Shown here: positions 17,491 through 26,524 of the stretch, one piece after another
Layout of the letters: every line of letters starts with the position of its first letter
Position numbering within the stretch: position 1 is the stretch's first letter
Source: Viridilinea sp964592425
Lineage (GTDB): Bacteria > Chloroflexota > Chloroflexia > Chloroflexales > Chloroflexaceae
Reading direction: 5' to 3'
Assembly (NCBI GenBank): GCA_964592425.1
Contig: CAZQCG010000008.1
Coordinates: 62,001 to 126,000, forward strand
DNA: 64,000 bases
The notes under the pieces: generated by a model
Seen by the model: the letters and a program-made list of their open reading frames with translations, nothing else
Databases searched by the model: none
Told to the model about the DNA's origin: nothing
Made by a program: the position numbers and the translations under genes

Positions 17491-18477
17491 ATGTTTCAGC
17501 GCTTAGACGAACTGCAGAGTGGAAGTCTTTATATCCTGACGGGGCAGGCAGGGGCTGGCAAATCGCATCTGGCTGGCAGCACACGACGGAGCGGCACTCT
17601 CTGGGTGCTCGACACTGAAGGTGCCGCTCAGAACCTGCATGGCAAGAGTGGCATCCACCGTCGCATCCAGGTCGTCCAGACGCTCTCGTTGCGCGGGCTA
17701 CTCCAGGCGATGGAAGAGATTCGCCGCCATGGCAAGCCGGGCGACTGGATCTTGCTCGACTCGATCTCCAAGATCTTTCAGGCTATGCGCGCCTACGCCC
17801 AGCAGCGCGCTGGCAACGAGACCGATCGCAAGACGACGATCAGCTACGATGAGCACGCCTCGGTCAATCGTAATATGCAGACGGTCTACACCGGGCTGAC
17901 CGAGCTGAAACAGGCTGGCTTTCACGTGATCGTGATCGGGCACCTGGGGCGTAAATATCGCGCCGGTGAGAGTGGGCTGCACGACGAGGGCCTGCGTGTC
18001 CTGGCCGATGAGATGATCGCCTACGAGGCCGATGCCGTCTTATTGCTTGAACGTGACGGCGACGAGCGCACGATCACACCGATCATCAAGCCGCCCCGTC
18101 CATCCCATCTCAAGCTCGGCAAAGCCTACCCGGCAACGCTCGCCACGCTCTACCCCGATCAGGCTGAACGTACCGAGAAGACCCGTAGTGAGAAAGGGCG
18201 CAACGGGCGCACCGAAACAAGCAGCCCCACCGACAACAGCGACCCGATAACACCAGTTGCCCTCGATCCACCTGTCCATAGCGGCCCCCCGCGTGATGCC
18301 GCAGAGGCCGAACAGCGCTTCTATGCACGCTACGCTGAGGTGATCGGCGGCGACTCCTGGCAGGCCGTTCAGCGTTACCTTGGCCAACTCCTACCGCGCC
18401 CCGCCGCCGTCGAAGAGTGGATCAGTGTGGCTGAACAGGTGCGCGACCGCGCCCGTGGGAGTGTCGCCGCCGCATGA
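17491..18477 (+). CDS. Phage-type RecA-like AAA ATPase (AAA_24/Sak4-like)
   Basis: A 328-residue protein. Walker A is GQAGAGKS at 18-25 and a Walker B-like stretch WILLDSISK is near residue 89. TISYDEHASVN and VIVIGHLGRKY, with a conserved SVN-x-N region, follow the RecA-core order of the AAA_24 family, which contains phage Sak4-like recombination ATPases and other nucleotide-binding proteins. After about residue 225 a Thr/Lys/Pro-rich linker leads to a small C-terminal helical region (about 270-328). No phage genes lie nearby, so this is a domesticated or host copy. The promoter with an SOS-like box suggests a DNA-repair role. The ATG has GGGA about 10 bases before it. Confidence 0.75.
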   Translation: MFQRLDELQSGSLYILTGQAGAGKSHLAGSTRRSGTLWVLDTEGAAQNLHGKSGIHRRIQVVQTLSLRGLLQAMEEIRRHGKPGDWILLDSISKIFQAMRAYAQQRAGNETDRKTTISYDEHASVNRNMQTVYTGLTELKQAGFHVIVIGHLGRKYRAGESGLHDEGLRVLADEMIAYEADAVLLLERDGDERTITPIIKPPRPSHLKLGKAYPATLATLYPDQAERTEKTRSEKGRNGRTETSSPTDNSDPITPVALDPPVHSGPPRDAAEAEQRFYARYAEVIGGDSWQAVQRYLGQLLPRPAAVEEWISVAEQVRDRARGSVAAA

Positions 18478-18517
18478 GACCTGGTTAGGCATTCCTGAGG
18501 CTAAGCCAGTAAAACGC

Positions 18518-19549
18518 CTATGGGGCCCAGGCAAGCCCCGAATCGGCGTCAAGCCCCAGGCCGTTGGTCAATTGACGCGGCGTGCCGATGGTCGGCACGC
18601 CGGTCTCATTCATGCTCAGATCGGCCACCCACAGGTCAAAGCCCGCCGCACCAGGTGCCAGTGCGAGAAAGGCGAGCCTCGTGCTGTCGGGGGCAAACGC
18701 CGGGGCACGGGCCGTCCCAAGGCTGGTCAGGCGTAAGGGCGTAGCCCCACCATCTGCCGGAAGCGCGAAGATGTCGGTACGACCAGTGTCACGGGCCGCA
18801 AAGGCCAGCCAACTTCCATCCGGCGTAAAGGCGGGATCGTAGCTCGGCTCAGGGGCTCCTGCCAGCGGCCCGGCATTGGTGGTGAAGAGATCAACCTGGT
18901 AGAGACGCTGGTAACCGTCAGCACCGTTGGCAGCATGGGTAAAGATGAGCCTCGTCCCGTCAGGGCTAAAGACACTCTTTCCGACCTGGGCGGTCTCATC
19001 GGCATAGAGCACCCGGGCAACCCCCGGCGACGAGGGTACCAGCCCCAGTACGAGGTTATCGTCGGCAGGCGGGTCGCCCGTCGGCGTTGTACGCTGAATG
19101 GCGACCGCTAACTGGCTGCTATCCGGCGACCAGGCCGGGTAGAAGACCCAGCGGCTGGCATAGACGCGTGCCAGGCTGTTGGGCGGCTCAGTCGTACCGT
19201 TGTTGGTCAACTGTGCCAGGGGCGTGCCGTCTGCCAGTGCTAGCCGCAGATCACTGAAACTGTTGGCCTGGACGATATAGGCAATGCGGTCGCCCGTCGG
19301 CGACCAGGTGGGGTGGCGCGCTGCACCTGTGTCCGCCACCAACAACGGGCGCGCCTCCTGGCCCTGCCATTGCCAGATCACCCCCTGGCGTACAAAGAGC
19401 AGGCGACCCGGCAAGGCCTCACCACGCACTGGTGCCGCATCAGCCGAGTTGGCCAACTCCGCACCGGAAGGCTCATCCGTCGCACCACCACAAGCGCCCA
19501 GTACCAGAGCCAGCAGGAAGAGAATCAAGCCCAGGTGGTATCTCTGCAT
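18518..19549 (-). CDS. Lipoprotein with TolB-like beta-propeller (PD40/WD40-like repeats)
   Basis: A 343-residue protein. The start at 19549 (MQRYHLGLILFLLALVLGACGG) has GAGGG seven bases upstream and gives a type II signal peptide with lipobox LGAC, Cys20 being lipidated. The rest contains repeated HPTWSPTGDRIAY, FYPAWSPDSSQLA, SVFSPDGTRLIF, DPAFTPDGSWLAF and APAFAPDSTRLAF segments, the repeat unit of TolB-type propellers. It is anchored outside the cytoplasmic membrane and probably binds a protein or glycan. A longer in-frame reading to 19843 is rejected because it overlaps the next gene and spoils the signal peptide. It follows the GT-C-like gene by 16 bases. Confidence 0.87.
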   Translation of the reverse strand: MQRYHLGLILFLLALVLGACGGATDEPSGAELANSADAAPVRGEALPGRLLFVRQGVIWQWQGQEARPLLVADTGAARHPTWSPTGDRIAYIVQANSFSDLRLALADGTPLAQLTNNGTTEPPNSLARVYASRWVFYPAWSPDSSQLAVAIQRTTPTGDPPADDNLVLGLVPSSPGVARVLYADETAQVGKSVFSPDGTRLIFTHAANGADGYQRLYQVDLFTTNAGPLAGAPEPSYDPAFTPDGSWLAFAARDTGRTDIFALPADGGATPLRLTSLGTARAPAFAPDSTRLAFLALAPGAAGFDLWVADLSMNETGVPTIGTPRQLTNGLGLDADSGLAWAP

Positions 19550-19565
19550 GGTTGAACCCTCAACA

Positions 19566-22349
19566 TTAACGGGCACCTCCCAGCGGAAGTGGTGCCGCTT
19601 TGAACTCAACAAGTTGCCCGCCCAGCAGGCGAAAAGTGGCCACGGGCGTTCCCGGATAAGCCGAGCCGTCAGCATCACGCAGATAGACACTGTAGCGTCC
19701 ATCGACTGGTTCGTTGCTGGTGTGAATCCAGGATCCATCAGGGTGAAGCGGATCGAGACGGAAGTCAACCGCTTCACCGCCTTGCGGCAGTTCAAGCAGA
19801 CCTGCCACCAGCTTGACCGGACGGTCATCATAGGCAGCCGCACCGATGATCAGCAACTCAAGGTGGGTTGCACCCGCGCCGCGAGCGCGTACCAGCAACT
19901 CATGACCGTCAAACGCTGCCGCTGCAGTCAGAACCAGCCCCGGCGTAGGCGTTACCACAGCTTCAGCCGGGGGCGCAGCAAGCAGACGCAGGCGTAGCAG
20001 GGCACTGCGCTCTTCAGAGCCCACTAGCGACAGATCTGTACCCTCTGGCAGACTGAAACGCACCTGGCTCAGGCCCGCTGGCACCACAACCCGCATACCG
20101 CCCAGATCCAACTCGTCGGAGACGAGGGCGGCTACGTCCAGCTCGATCTGCAGCCCGGAAGTCGTCGGTGCAACCAGCTTCAAATCACCAACCCACAACC
20201 CTTCAGCCGTCGCTTCCAACTCCAGTCGCGTCGGGAACCGTGGGTGGAACTGGTCAGGCACCGCCTCAGCCAACTCGAGGCTGGCCAACAGCGCCGGATT
20301 ACGCCGGTAGAGTGCCAGGCCGGCATGCTGCCAGATCTGGTCAGCAGGGGCAAAACCATAGCGTTGCGGATCTTCCCCCTCGGCAAGTAGCCCGGCCGCA
20401 AAGACCTGCCCCGGACGCACAGGCAGCAGGGCCGGGTAGAAGCGCGGGCGGGCCAGCCCATAGAGCGGATGGCCCGCCTGGCTGAGCCGCTGAACCAGGG
20501 CCAGAGCCAGGACGCCCGGCACGCGTTCATCAGCCGAAAGCAAGATCGTGCCGCCAGGGCCGGCGGCTTGCTCGATCAGCACCAGGTGCGGATCAGGCAA
20601 CAGTGTATAGACCAACGCCGCACCAAGCTGAGCCCGGCGCTGCACCTGCGGCGAACGGTCCAGGCCCGCCAGGAGCGCCGTGCGCGCCGCCGGGTCGAAC
20701 TCGTCGCTGTGAACAACCAGGGCACCCACACCGGCCATACGCAGAAAGGCAAGGTGCTCTTCAGCAGGCAGATCTTCGGCCCGCCGCAGTAGATCCGAGG
20801 TACCAAAGGGCTGCAGACCGCTGTACGCGGCAACGAGCGGATGCCAGTGGAGGCGTTGTTGCCACTGACGAGCGATTACCTGTTCGAGCATCGCACCGCG
20901 CGGCGCAGCCGTTATCGGCAATTCCAGCAATGGGCCAATGTCGGCCTGGGCAGGCTCAGCCAGCCAGGCGTAGACCGGCGCTGGCGCACTCGATGCGCTC
21001 AGCCCAGCCAGGATCGACGGCGGGGCGGCCTGCTCAACCAGCACACCGGCCAGCAGCACTGATCCAACCCACATCCGTGTGCGCGGACGCAGACGGGCAA
21101 AGAGCACTGCCAGGGCTAGCGCAGCCAGGAGCACCAGGGCCAGGCAGACCAGCAGACCCCAGCGGGCAGGCACGCGCAGGGCCGCGAAGCCCGGTAATCG
21201 GGTGTAGAGCAACAGGTAGGGCAGCGGCAAAGACAACGGTGCATCGACACGCAACAGGCGCAAGCCCGTCCCAAAGGAAAGTAAGAACGCACTCGCCGCA
21301 ACCAGAAGCCAGTAGCTTGCATCAAGCCAGCCTGGTAAGCCCACCGACCAGGATCGTCGTCCCAGCCGGGCTGTCACCAGCAGCCCTGAGCCAACTATGG
21401 CCAGACCAGCGACCAGCAGACCCGGAAAGAGCACCAGTTCGCCGGAGCCGACCACCGCCTCGCCCAGGCGCCCATAGAGCAGATTCTCGGCAGGTACGCT
21501 GAAGTACGCCTGGAGCGGGGCCGACCAGCCATCAAGCTCGCGCACCGAGCGCACAATCCCCAGGCTGCCATAGACCCGCACATAAGGCAGCGTGAACGGT
21601 AACGCCAGCAGCACCGCCAGCAGCGCCGCCAGCAATGTCAGGCCAGCCTGACGCCAGGGTAGCGGGCGGCCCAGGCGCAAGCGCGCCCACAGCGCCCCGC
21701 CAGCCCAGAGCAGGCCATAGCCGCCAAGCAGGGCTGCGGTGAAAAAGGCGTAGTAGAGTGCCGTCGCCACCTGGATGCCAGCAAACAGGCCGCTCAGCAG
21801 CGCATCGGCCAGGCGGCCGCCACCCTGCTCAAACGGCAAGAGCAGCCGACGCAAGTGGCGCAGCGCAAAGATCATCCAGGCGGTCTGCAACAGGTTCAGC
21901 TGGCTAAGATGGGCAAAACGATAAGCACAGAAGGTAAAGGCCGCCCCGGCCAGCAACGCGGGCCATGGCCCGACCGTCCTGGGTAAGGTGTCACGCGCCA
22001 GCAGATAGACGGCCCAGCCACTCAAGCTAAAGCTGAGCAACACGAGCAGATTATGGGCCAGCAGCGGCTCACCGCTTAGCCAGGTGATGGGGGCGGTGAG
22101 GATAGCTATCAGCAGGTGATTGTCGGTGTAGGCCAGGGTGTCCGGATAGGGATAGAAGATTGGCGCATCCCAGACCGCAGTGGCCCCACCACCAAGAGCA
22201 TGCACATTCCAGGCAATCGTCCATGCCTGGAGCAGCGCATCGCCACCAGACGGCAGGCCATCACCGAGATGCCGGGCCAGGGGCCAGGTCATCACAATGC
22301 TCAGGGCCAGGTAGACGAAGGGTGGCCAGAGGCGACGAAGCAGCAGCAT
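19566..22349 (-). CDS. Polytopic membrane protein, GT-C/YfhO-like glycosyltransferase candidate
   Basis: A 927-residue protein. The first about 430 residues have 10-12 hydrophobic segments; the first outer loop reads LPSGGDALLQAWTIAWN, with an acidic residue, then FYPYPDTLAYTDNHLL. This layout occurs in GT-C glycosyltransferases and their YfhO-like relatives, which use polyprenyl-phosphate sugars on the outer face. Residues about 460-927 form a soluble outside part with several beta-rich segments. The ATG at 22349 is six bases from the stop of the lipid kinase gene upstream, so the three genes 23323-18518 are probably one operon. The donor and acceptor are unknown. Confidence 0.75.
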   Translation of the reverse strand: MLLLRRLWPPFVYLALSIVMTWPLARHLGDGLPSGGDALLQAWTIAWNVHALGGGATAVWDAPIFYPYPDTLAYTDNHLLIAILTAPITWLSGEPLLAHNLLVLLSFSLSGWAVYLLARDTLPRTVGPWPALLAGAAFTFCAYRFAHLSQLNLLQTAWMIFALRHLRRLLLPFEQGGGRLADALLSGLFAGIQVATALYYAFFTAALLGGYGLLWAGGALWARLRLGRPLPWRQAGLTLLAALLAVLLALPFTLPYVRVYGSLGIVRSVRELDGWSAPLQAYFSVPAENLLYGRLGEAVVGSGELVLFPGLLVAGLAIVGSGLLVTARLGRRSWSVGLPGWLDASYWLLVAASAFLLSFGTGLRLLRVDAPLSLPLPYLLLYTRLPGFAALRVPARWGLLVCLALVLLAALALAVLFARLRPRTRMWVGSVLLAGVLVEQAAPPSILAGLSASSAPAPVYAWLAEPAQADIGPLLELPITAAPRGAMLEQVIARQWQQRLHWHPLVAAYSGLQPFGTSDLLRRAEDLPAEEHLAFLRMAGVGALVVHSDEFDPAARTALLAGLDRSPQVQRRAQLGAALVYTLLPDPHLVLIEQAAGPGGTILLSADERVPGVLALALVQRLSQAGHPLYGLARPRFYPALLPVRPGQVFAAGLLAEGEDPQRYGFAPADQIWQHAGLALYRRNPALLASLELAEAVPDQFHPRFPTRLELEATAEGLWVGDLKLVAPTTSGLQIELDVAALVSDELDLGGMRVVVPAGLSQVRFSLPEGTDLSLVGSEERSALLRLRLLAAPPAEAVVTPTPGLVLTAAAAFDGHELLVRARGAGATHLELLIIGAAAYDDRPVKLVAGLLELPQGGEAVDFRLDPLHPDGSWIHTSNEPVDGRYSVYLRDADGSAYPGTPVATFRLLGGQLVEFKAAPLPLGGAR

Positions 22350-22354
22350 AGGGC

Positions 22355-23323
22355 CTAACGACCGGCAAGCCAGCGCATAATCCGCGGAATGGTACGGCGA
22401 GTGCGGTCGCCGAGCGGTGTAGGCTGGATCAGATCTTCAGCGAGGTTAACAGGCAGCATAGCCGACAGGGCAGCAGGGACAACTCGAAAGGTCATCGGCG
22501 TCGTACCGATCGGATCACCGTCCACTTGCACTGGCAGGCGCGGGCGGGCGATCACTTCAACCGTGCGCGCTCGGTAGTAGGCGATCTCCGGGTCGGCACT
22601 GTAGTTACGCCGTAGGATAGCCATCAGGCGGCGCACGGCACTCAGGCCGTTCGCACCCTTAAAGACGGCCACATCAAGCAGACCATCATCGATACTGGCG
22701 CGATGGGTGATCTTGACCAGGCCACCGTAGAGTTGCGTATTGCCGATCACGACCATCAGCACCCGCCCGCGGATGCTACGCCCATCGATCAACAGGCGCA
22801 CCCGCGCCCCACGCACACTGAGCGCCTCCGCTAGCCCACGCACCACATAGGCCAGGGCACCGAAACGCCGCTTCTCGTCGGCGCCCACCCCGGCGGTGAT
22901 CGCCGCATCAAAGCCGATCCCAGCCATTAACAGGAAGTAGCGCTCGCCAGCACGTCCCAGATCGATCCGCCGGGGCTGCCAGCTCAGCAGGGCCGTTGCG
23001 GCCGCCCGTGGTTGCAACGGCAGACCAAGCTCACGTGCCCAGACATTCATAGTGCCAAGCGGCAGCGGGGCCAGGGCTGTCTGCGATCCAGCCAGGCCAT
23101 TGACGACCTCGTTGATCGTGCCATCGCCGCCGGCTGCGATCACCAACTCAAAGCCCTGCTCGACGGCTGCCCGAGCCAGGCGTACCCCGTCACCGGCGGC
23201 CTGAGTTGGTGCCGCAGTTACCTGCCAGCCATGCGTACGCCAAACCTCGGTGGCCGCACCCAGCTCGCGCTCAAGCGCCTCAGCCTGGCCAGCCTGTGGA
23301 TTGAATACAAGCAATGTGCGCAT
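22355..23323 (-). CDS. Diacylglycerol/lipid kinase family protein (YegS/DagK-like)
   Basis: A 322-residue protein with the catalytic-domain hallmarks of the family: MRTLLVFNPQAGQ at the N-terminus, GGDGTINEVVNGL (ATP and catalysis) at about 65, and LAPLPLGTMNVWARELGLP. A C-terminal beta-rich domain includes IGNTQLYGG and DDGLLDVAVFKG. Members phosphorylate diacylglycerol, sphingoid bases or similar lipids. The TMN in place of the usual TAN(D/N) is a small departure. It is the first gene of the 23323-18518 group. An extended -10 (TGTTATACT on the minus strand, 23369-23361) lies 38 bases upstream of its start. Confidence 0.93.
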   Translation of the reverse strand: MRTLLVFNPQAGQAEALERELGAATEVWRTHGWQVTAAPTQAAGDGVRLARAAVEQGFELVIAAGGDGTINEVVNGLAGSQTALAPLPLGTMNVWARELGLPLQPRAAATALLSWQPRRIDLGRAGERYFLLMAGIGFDAAITAGVGADEKRRFGALAYVVRGLAEALSVRGARVRLLIDGRSIRGRVLMVVIGNTQLYGGLVKITHRASIDDGLLDVAVFKGANGLSAVRRLMAILRRNYSADPEIAYYRARTVEVIARPRLPVQVDGDPIGTTPMTFRVVPAALSAMLPVNLAEDLIQPTPLGDRTRRTIPRIMRWLAGR

Positions 23324-23390
23324 AGAGCCGCTACCGTCACCAGGCCATCAAACGCAGTGCAGTATAACACGGACACCGGTTCGCTAATGG

Positions 23391-23419
23391 TTGACACCCC
23401 CTCACGTTTGCGGTACCAT
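23391..23419 (+). promoter_or_regulatory. Putative promoter of the tyrosine recombinase gene
   Basis: A perfect TTGACA (23391-23396) and TACCAT (23414-23419) are 17 bases apart, about 75 bases before the ATG at 23495. Confidence 0.5.
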
Positions 23420-23494
23420 GCGCGTTACACTGCGTCATGGAAGTGATAGCGGATACTCAGGGTTCCTTCTACACCAGCCGGTGCGATCACCCCT

Positions 23495-24439
23495 ATGCAA
23501 GCTTATGTCGAGCGATTCCTCGCACACCTGGCGGGTGATCAGCATAAAGCAGCCAATACGACCTCTGCCTACCGCACTGATCTCGATCAGTTCTATGGCT
23601 ACCTGGTCGAAGCTGGCGTCAGCAGCTGGGATGCCGTCACCCACGAGCATGTATTGGGCTTTCTGATCTTTCTGCGTGAGCGACGCTACGCGCCCAGCAC
23701 TGTCGCCCGCCGAACCGCCGCCGTCAAATCATTTTTTGCTTACCTGCTCAGCCAGCAGCTGATCGCCCACGATCCGAGCGCACAGATCGACTCGCCCAGG
23801 GTCGATCGCTACGTGCCCCGTTCGATCTCACCCCACCAGGTTGATGAACTGCTGGAATTGCCCCTACGCTCGTCGTCGCCAGAGGGCCTGCGTGATAAGG
23901 CTATGATCGAACTGCTCTACGCGACCGGCATGCGCGTGGGTGAACTGGTTGCGCTGGAGCTTGAAGATCTGGCCTTTGAGACCAGCACGGTACGCTGCGC
24001 CGGGCGCAATGGCCGTGAACGCCTCCTGCCGCTGACCGACAGCGCTGTCACTGCCCTTGAAGAGTATCTCGACGGGCCGCGCACCCAACTCGCACATCAT
24101 GCGCCACTGCCGACCCACGCCCTTTTCCTCAACCACCGTGGCAAGCGCCTGACCCGTCAGGGCTTCTGGCTAATCCTCAAAGGCTACGCCGAAGAGGTCG
24201 GCCTTGCTGATCTGACTCCCCATACCCTGCGCCATTCCTTCGCCGCCCATATGCTGCGCAACGGTGCTGAGTTGCGTGAACTGCAAGAGCGCCTGGGCCA
24301 CGCTTCGCTCTCGACGACCCAGATCTACGCCCAGACCCACCAGGGCCGGGCGGACACGAGCGCCAACCAGCCTGACCCGGACGTAAACCGCAACGGCAGC
24401 CACCCCGCCCTGATGGCCCAGCCGAACGAGTTGCCCTGA
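23495..24439 (+). CDS. Tyrosine recombinase (XerC/XerD family)
   Basis: A 314-residue site-specific recombinase. The N-terminal SAM-like core-binding domain covers about 1-95. The catalytic domain shows Arg147 (ATGMRVGEL), His243 and Arg246 (HTLRHSFAAHML), His269 (LGHAS) and nucleophile Tyr278 (TTQIYAQ). The beta-hairpin lysine, usually GKGxKxR, is replaced: the block reads AGRNGRERLLPL, with Arg171 where Lys is expected. The C-terminal tail after Tyr278 is 36 residues, polar and unlike the usual short helix. It may act in chromosome dimer resolution, but a different role is possible. It is 12 bases from glyQS, and no attachment repeats were seen nearby. Confidence 0.88.
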   Translation: MQAYVERFLAHLAGDQHKAANTTSAYRTDLDQFYGYLVEAGVSSWDAVTHEHVLGFLIFLRERRYAPSTVARRTAAVKSFFAYLLSQQLIAHDPSAQIDSPRVDRYVPRSISPHQVDELLELPLRSSSPEGLRDKAMIELLYATGMRVGELVALELEDLAFETSTVRCAGRNGRERLLPLTDSAVTALEEYLDGPRTQLAHHAPLPTHALFLNHRGKRLTRQGFWLILKGYAEEVGLADLTPHTLRHSFAAHMLRNGAELRELQERLGHASLSTTQIYAQTHQGRADTSANQPDPDVNRNGSHPALMAQPNELP

Positions 24440-24451
24440 GGGAGATCCGTC

Positions 24452-26071
24452 ATGCCCGCCGTCTCGCTCGATCAGATTATCTCGCTCTGCAAACGCCGCG
24501 GCTTCATCTTCCCCGGTTCGGAGATCTATGGCGGTATGCAGGGTGCCTATGACTTCGGCCCCCTCGGGGTGGAACTGAAGCAGAATCTTGTCAATGACTG
24601 GTGGCGCACGAATCTCTACGAGCGCGATGATATGGAAGGTCTTGACGCGGCCATTCTGATGAACCGGCTTGTCTGGAAATACTCAGGCCACGAAGAGACC
24701 TTTAACGACCCCCTGGTCGACTGTCGTAACTGCAAAGGCCGCTGGCGAGCTGATCATATCGCCGGGCGCTGCCCGAACTGCGGCTCGACCGACCTGACCG
24801 AACCACGCCCTTTCAATATGATGTTTAAGACCCAGGTTGGCCCGTTGGCAGAGAGTGGCTCCTTCGCCTATCTGCGCCCCGAAACGGCCCAGGGCATCTT
24901 TGCCAACTTCGCCAATGTGCTGGCCACCACCAGCCGCAAGCTGCCCTTCGGTATCGCCCAGGTGGGCAAAGCCTTCCGCAATGAGATCAATCCGCGCAAT
25001 TTCATCTTTCGCGTGCGTGAATTTGAGCAGATGGAGATCGAGTTCTTTGTGCTGCCCGGCACCGATGAGGCCTGGCATGCACAGTGGCTTGAGGCCCGCC
25101 TGGCCTGGTGGGAGGCCCTTGGCGTGCCGCGGCGGCGCATTACGATCTACGATGTCCCCGCCGACGAGTTGGCACACTACTCCAAGCGCACCTACGATCT
25201 CATGTATGACTATCCCTCGCTTGGTTCACAAGAGATCGAGGGTATCGCTAATCGCACCGACTACGACCTCGGCTCCCATTCGAAAGACCAGGCCGCCCTC
25301 GGCTTAACTGCCCGCGTTAATCTAAACGAGGACAGCACCGCTCGCCTGACCTACTTCGACCCGGAGAGTCGGCGGCACCTCGTGCCCTATGTGATCGAGC
25401 CTTCCGCCGGGGTTGGCCGGGCCATGCTGGCTGTGCTCTGCGAAGGCTACGCCGAAGAGATGACCCGCGCCCCTGCCCCGGAGAAACTCCAGGCTGCTGG
25501 TGAGGCCCTGAGCGCCTTCCTCAAGTCAGTGGGCCGCCAGGAGCGTCTGAGCAGTGAACAGCGCGAGGCCCTGCTTGAGTATGGCCAGACAATTGCCAGC
25601 ACTCTCGCCGAACGCCTGCCCGAAGTCGAGACGCTGCTTGGCATGCCTGGTGCCGAAACGATCGAGTTGGGCAAGAAGCTCCGTGGTCAGGTACAACCGA
25701 TCCTTGACGAGCACTACCGCACCTTGCTCCGTCTGCGTCCCAAGCTCGCCCCGATCAAAGTCGCAGTCTTTCCACTCAAACGCAACCACGAACAGATCGT
25801 CGCTACCGCCCGCCACATCCGGCGCCAACTACAGGCTGAAAGCGGCGTGCGTACCGTTTATGACGATACCGGAGCAATTGGTAAGCTCTACCGACGCCAG
25901 GACGAGATCGGCACCCCCTTCTGTATTACCGTCGATTTCGACACCCTTGGTGAAGGCAAAGATCCTGCTCTGGCCGGGACAGTCACCGTGCGTGATCGTG
26001 ATACCATGGCCCAGGAGCGCGTAGCGATCAGCGAACTGCATAGCTACCTGCAGCCCCGGCTGCGCACCTGA
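24452..26071 (+). CDS. glyQS: Glycyl-tRNA synthetase, homodimeric type
   Basis: A 539-residue class II synthetase. It opens with ISLCKRRGFIFPGSEIYGG and DFGPLGVELK. A zinc-like insertion has Cys pairs (CRNCKG and CPNCGS), followed by the class II motif 2 region PFGIAQVGKAFRNEINPRNFIFRVREFEQMEIEFF. Motif 3 is GVGRAMLAVL, and the anticodon-binding domain fills the last 110 residues (APIKVAVFPLKRN). It attaches glycine to tRNA-Gly. An insertion at about 340-410 (helical, Glu/Leu-rich) is longer than in the shortest bacterial enzymes. GAGG lies before the ATG. It follows the recombinase gene at 12 bases. Confidence 0.97.
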   Translation: MPAVSLDQIISLCKRRGFIFPGSEIYGGMQGAYDFGPLGVELKQNLVNDWWRTNLYERDDMEGLDAAILMNRLVWKYSGHEETFNDPLVDCRNCKGRWRADHIAGRCPNCGSTDLTEPRPFNMMFKTQVGPLAESGSFAYLRPETAQGIFANFANVLATTSRKLPFGIAQVGKAFRNEINPRNFIFRVREFEQMEIEFFVLPGTDEAWHAQWLEARLAWWEALGVPRRRITIYDVPADELAHYSKRTYDLMYDYPSLGSQEIEGIANRTDYDLGSHSKDQAALGLTARVNLNEDSTARLTYFDPESRRHLVPYVIEPSAGVGRAMLAVLCEGYAEEMTRAPAPEKLQAAGEALSAFLKSVGRQERLSSEQREALLEYGQTIASTLAERLPEVETLLGMPGAETIELGKKLRGQVQPILDEHYRTLLRLRPKLAPIKVAVFPLKRNHEQIVATARHIRRQLQAESGVRTVYDDTGAIGKLYRRQDEIGTPFCITVDFDTLGEGKDPALAGTVTVRDRDTMAQERVAISELHSYLQPRLRT

Positions 26072-26172
26072 TTTTGTCGGTTACTCCACGTCTGCAAAAA
26101 GCCGCTAGACCTGAGTCGTGGCGGATCCAACGCCCCCCATCGAAGCCTCGCAAGCGCAGGAAGGCACACCAT

Positions 26173-26517
26173 ATGAATGAGGGACGCTACACCATTCCGA
26201 CACGCATTTACCTGACCCAGGAGCAGCGACTCAAGCTGCGCCACTTGCTGGTCGAGCAGGAACGTGAGTTGGACGATCTGCTCACGGAACTGGTGGCGAT
26301 GCACCTCGAAGAGCAAAACGAGCTACCGCTTGAGTATGCCACTGCCGTGGGTGACTCGACTGCCGAACGCCTGCTGCAGCGCCGCCTGGAACTGAACCGA
26401 CTGCGCCCGCGCATGAACGACCCCTTCAATCCACCGGCGCCCTGGCTGGTGCAACTGGTGGGCGAACTTGAAGATGAGGTGGCCCGCCTCGAGCAGATCG
26501 AACACTCAAAACGCTGA
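26173..26517 (+). CDS. Small coiled-coil hypothetical protein
   Basis: A 114-residue protein starting MNEGRYTIPTRIYL. The ATG is fixed by AGGAAGG eight bases upstream; an in-frame TTG at 26074 would only add an Arg/Lys/Pro-rich leader. Most of it is helical with two amphipathic stretches (about 17-46 and 60-75), and the end (about 93-114, GELEDEVARLEQIEHSKR) looks like a short coiled coil. No motif I recognise. It ends seven bases before tlyA and is probably co-transcribed with it. The 101 bases between glyQS and its ATG hold nothing evident apart from the ribosome site. Confidence 0.6.
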   Translation: MNEGRYTIPTRIYLTQEQRLKLRHLLVEQERELDDLLTELVAMHLEEQNELPLEYATAVGDSTAERLLQRRLELNRLRPRMNDPFNPPAPWLVQLVGELEDEVARLEQIEHSKR

Positions 26518-26524
26518 TCGACCA

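Noticed and set aside
17491..18477. Prophage remnant
   Set aside because: Only one phage-like gene is present; neighbours are housekeeping genes and no integrase or structural genes are near.
23495..24439. Integrative element centred on the tyrosine recombinase
   Set aside because: No tRNA or direct repeats flank it and glyQS follows at 12 bases.
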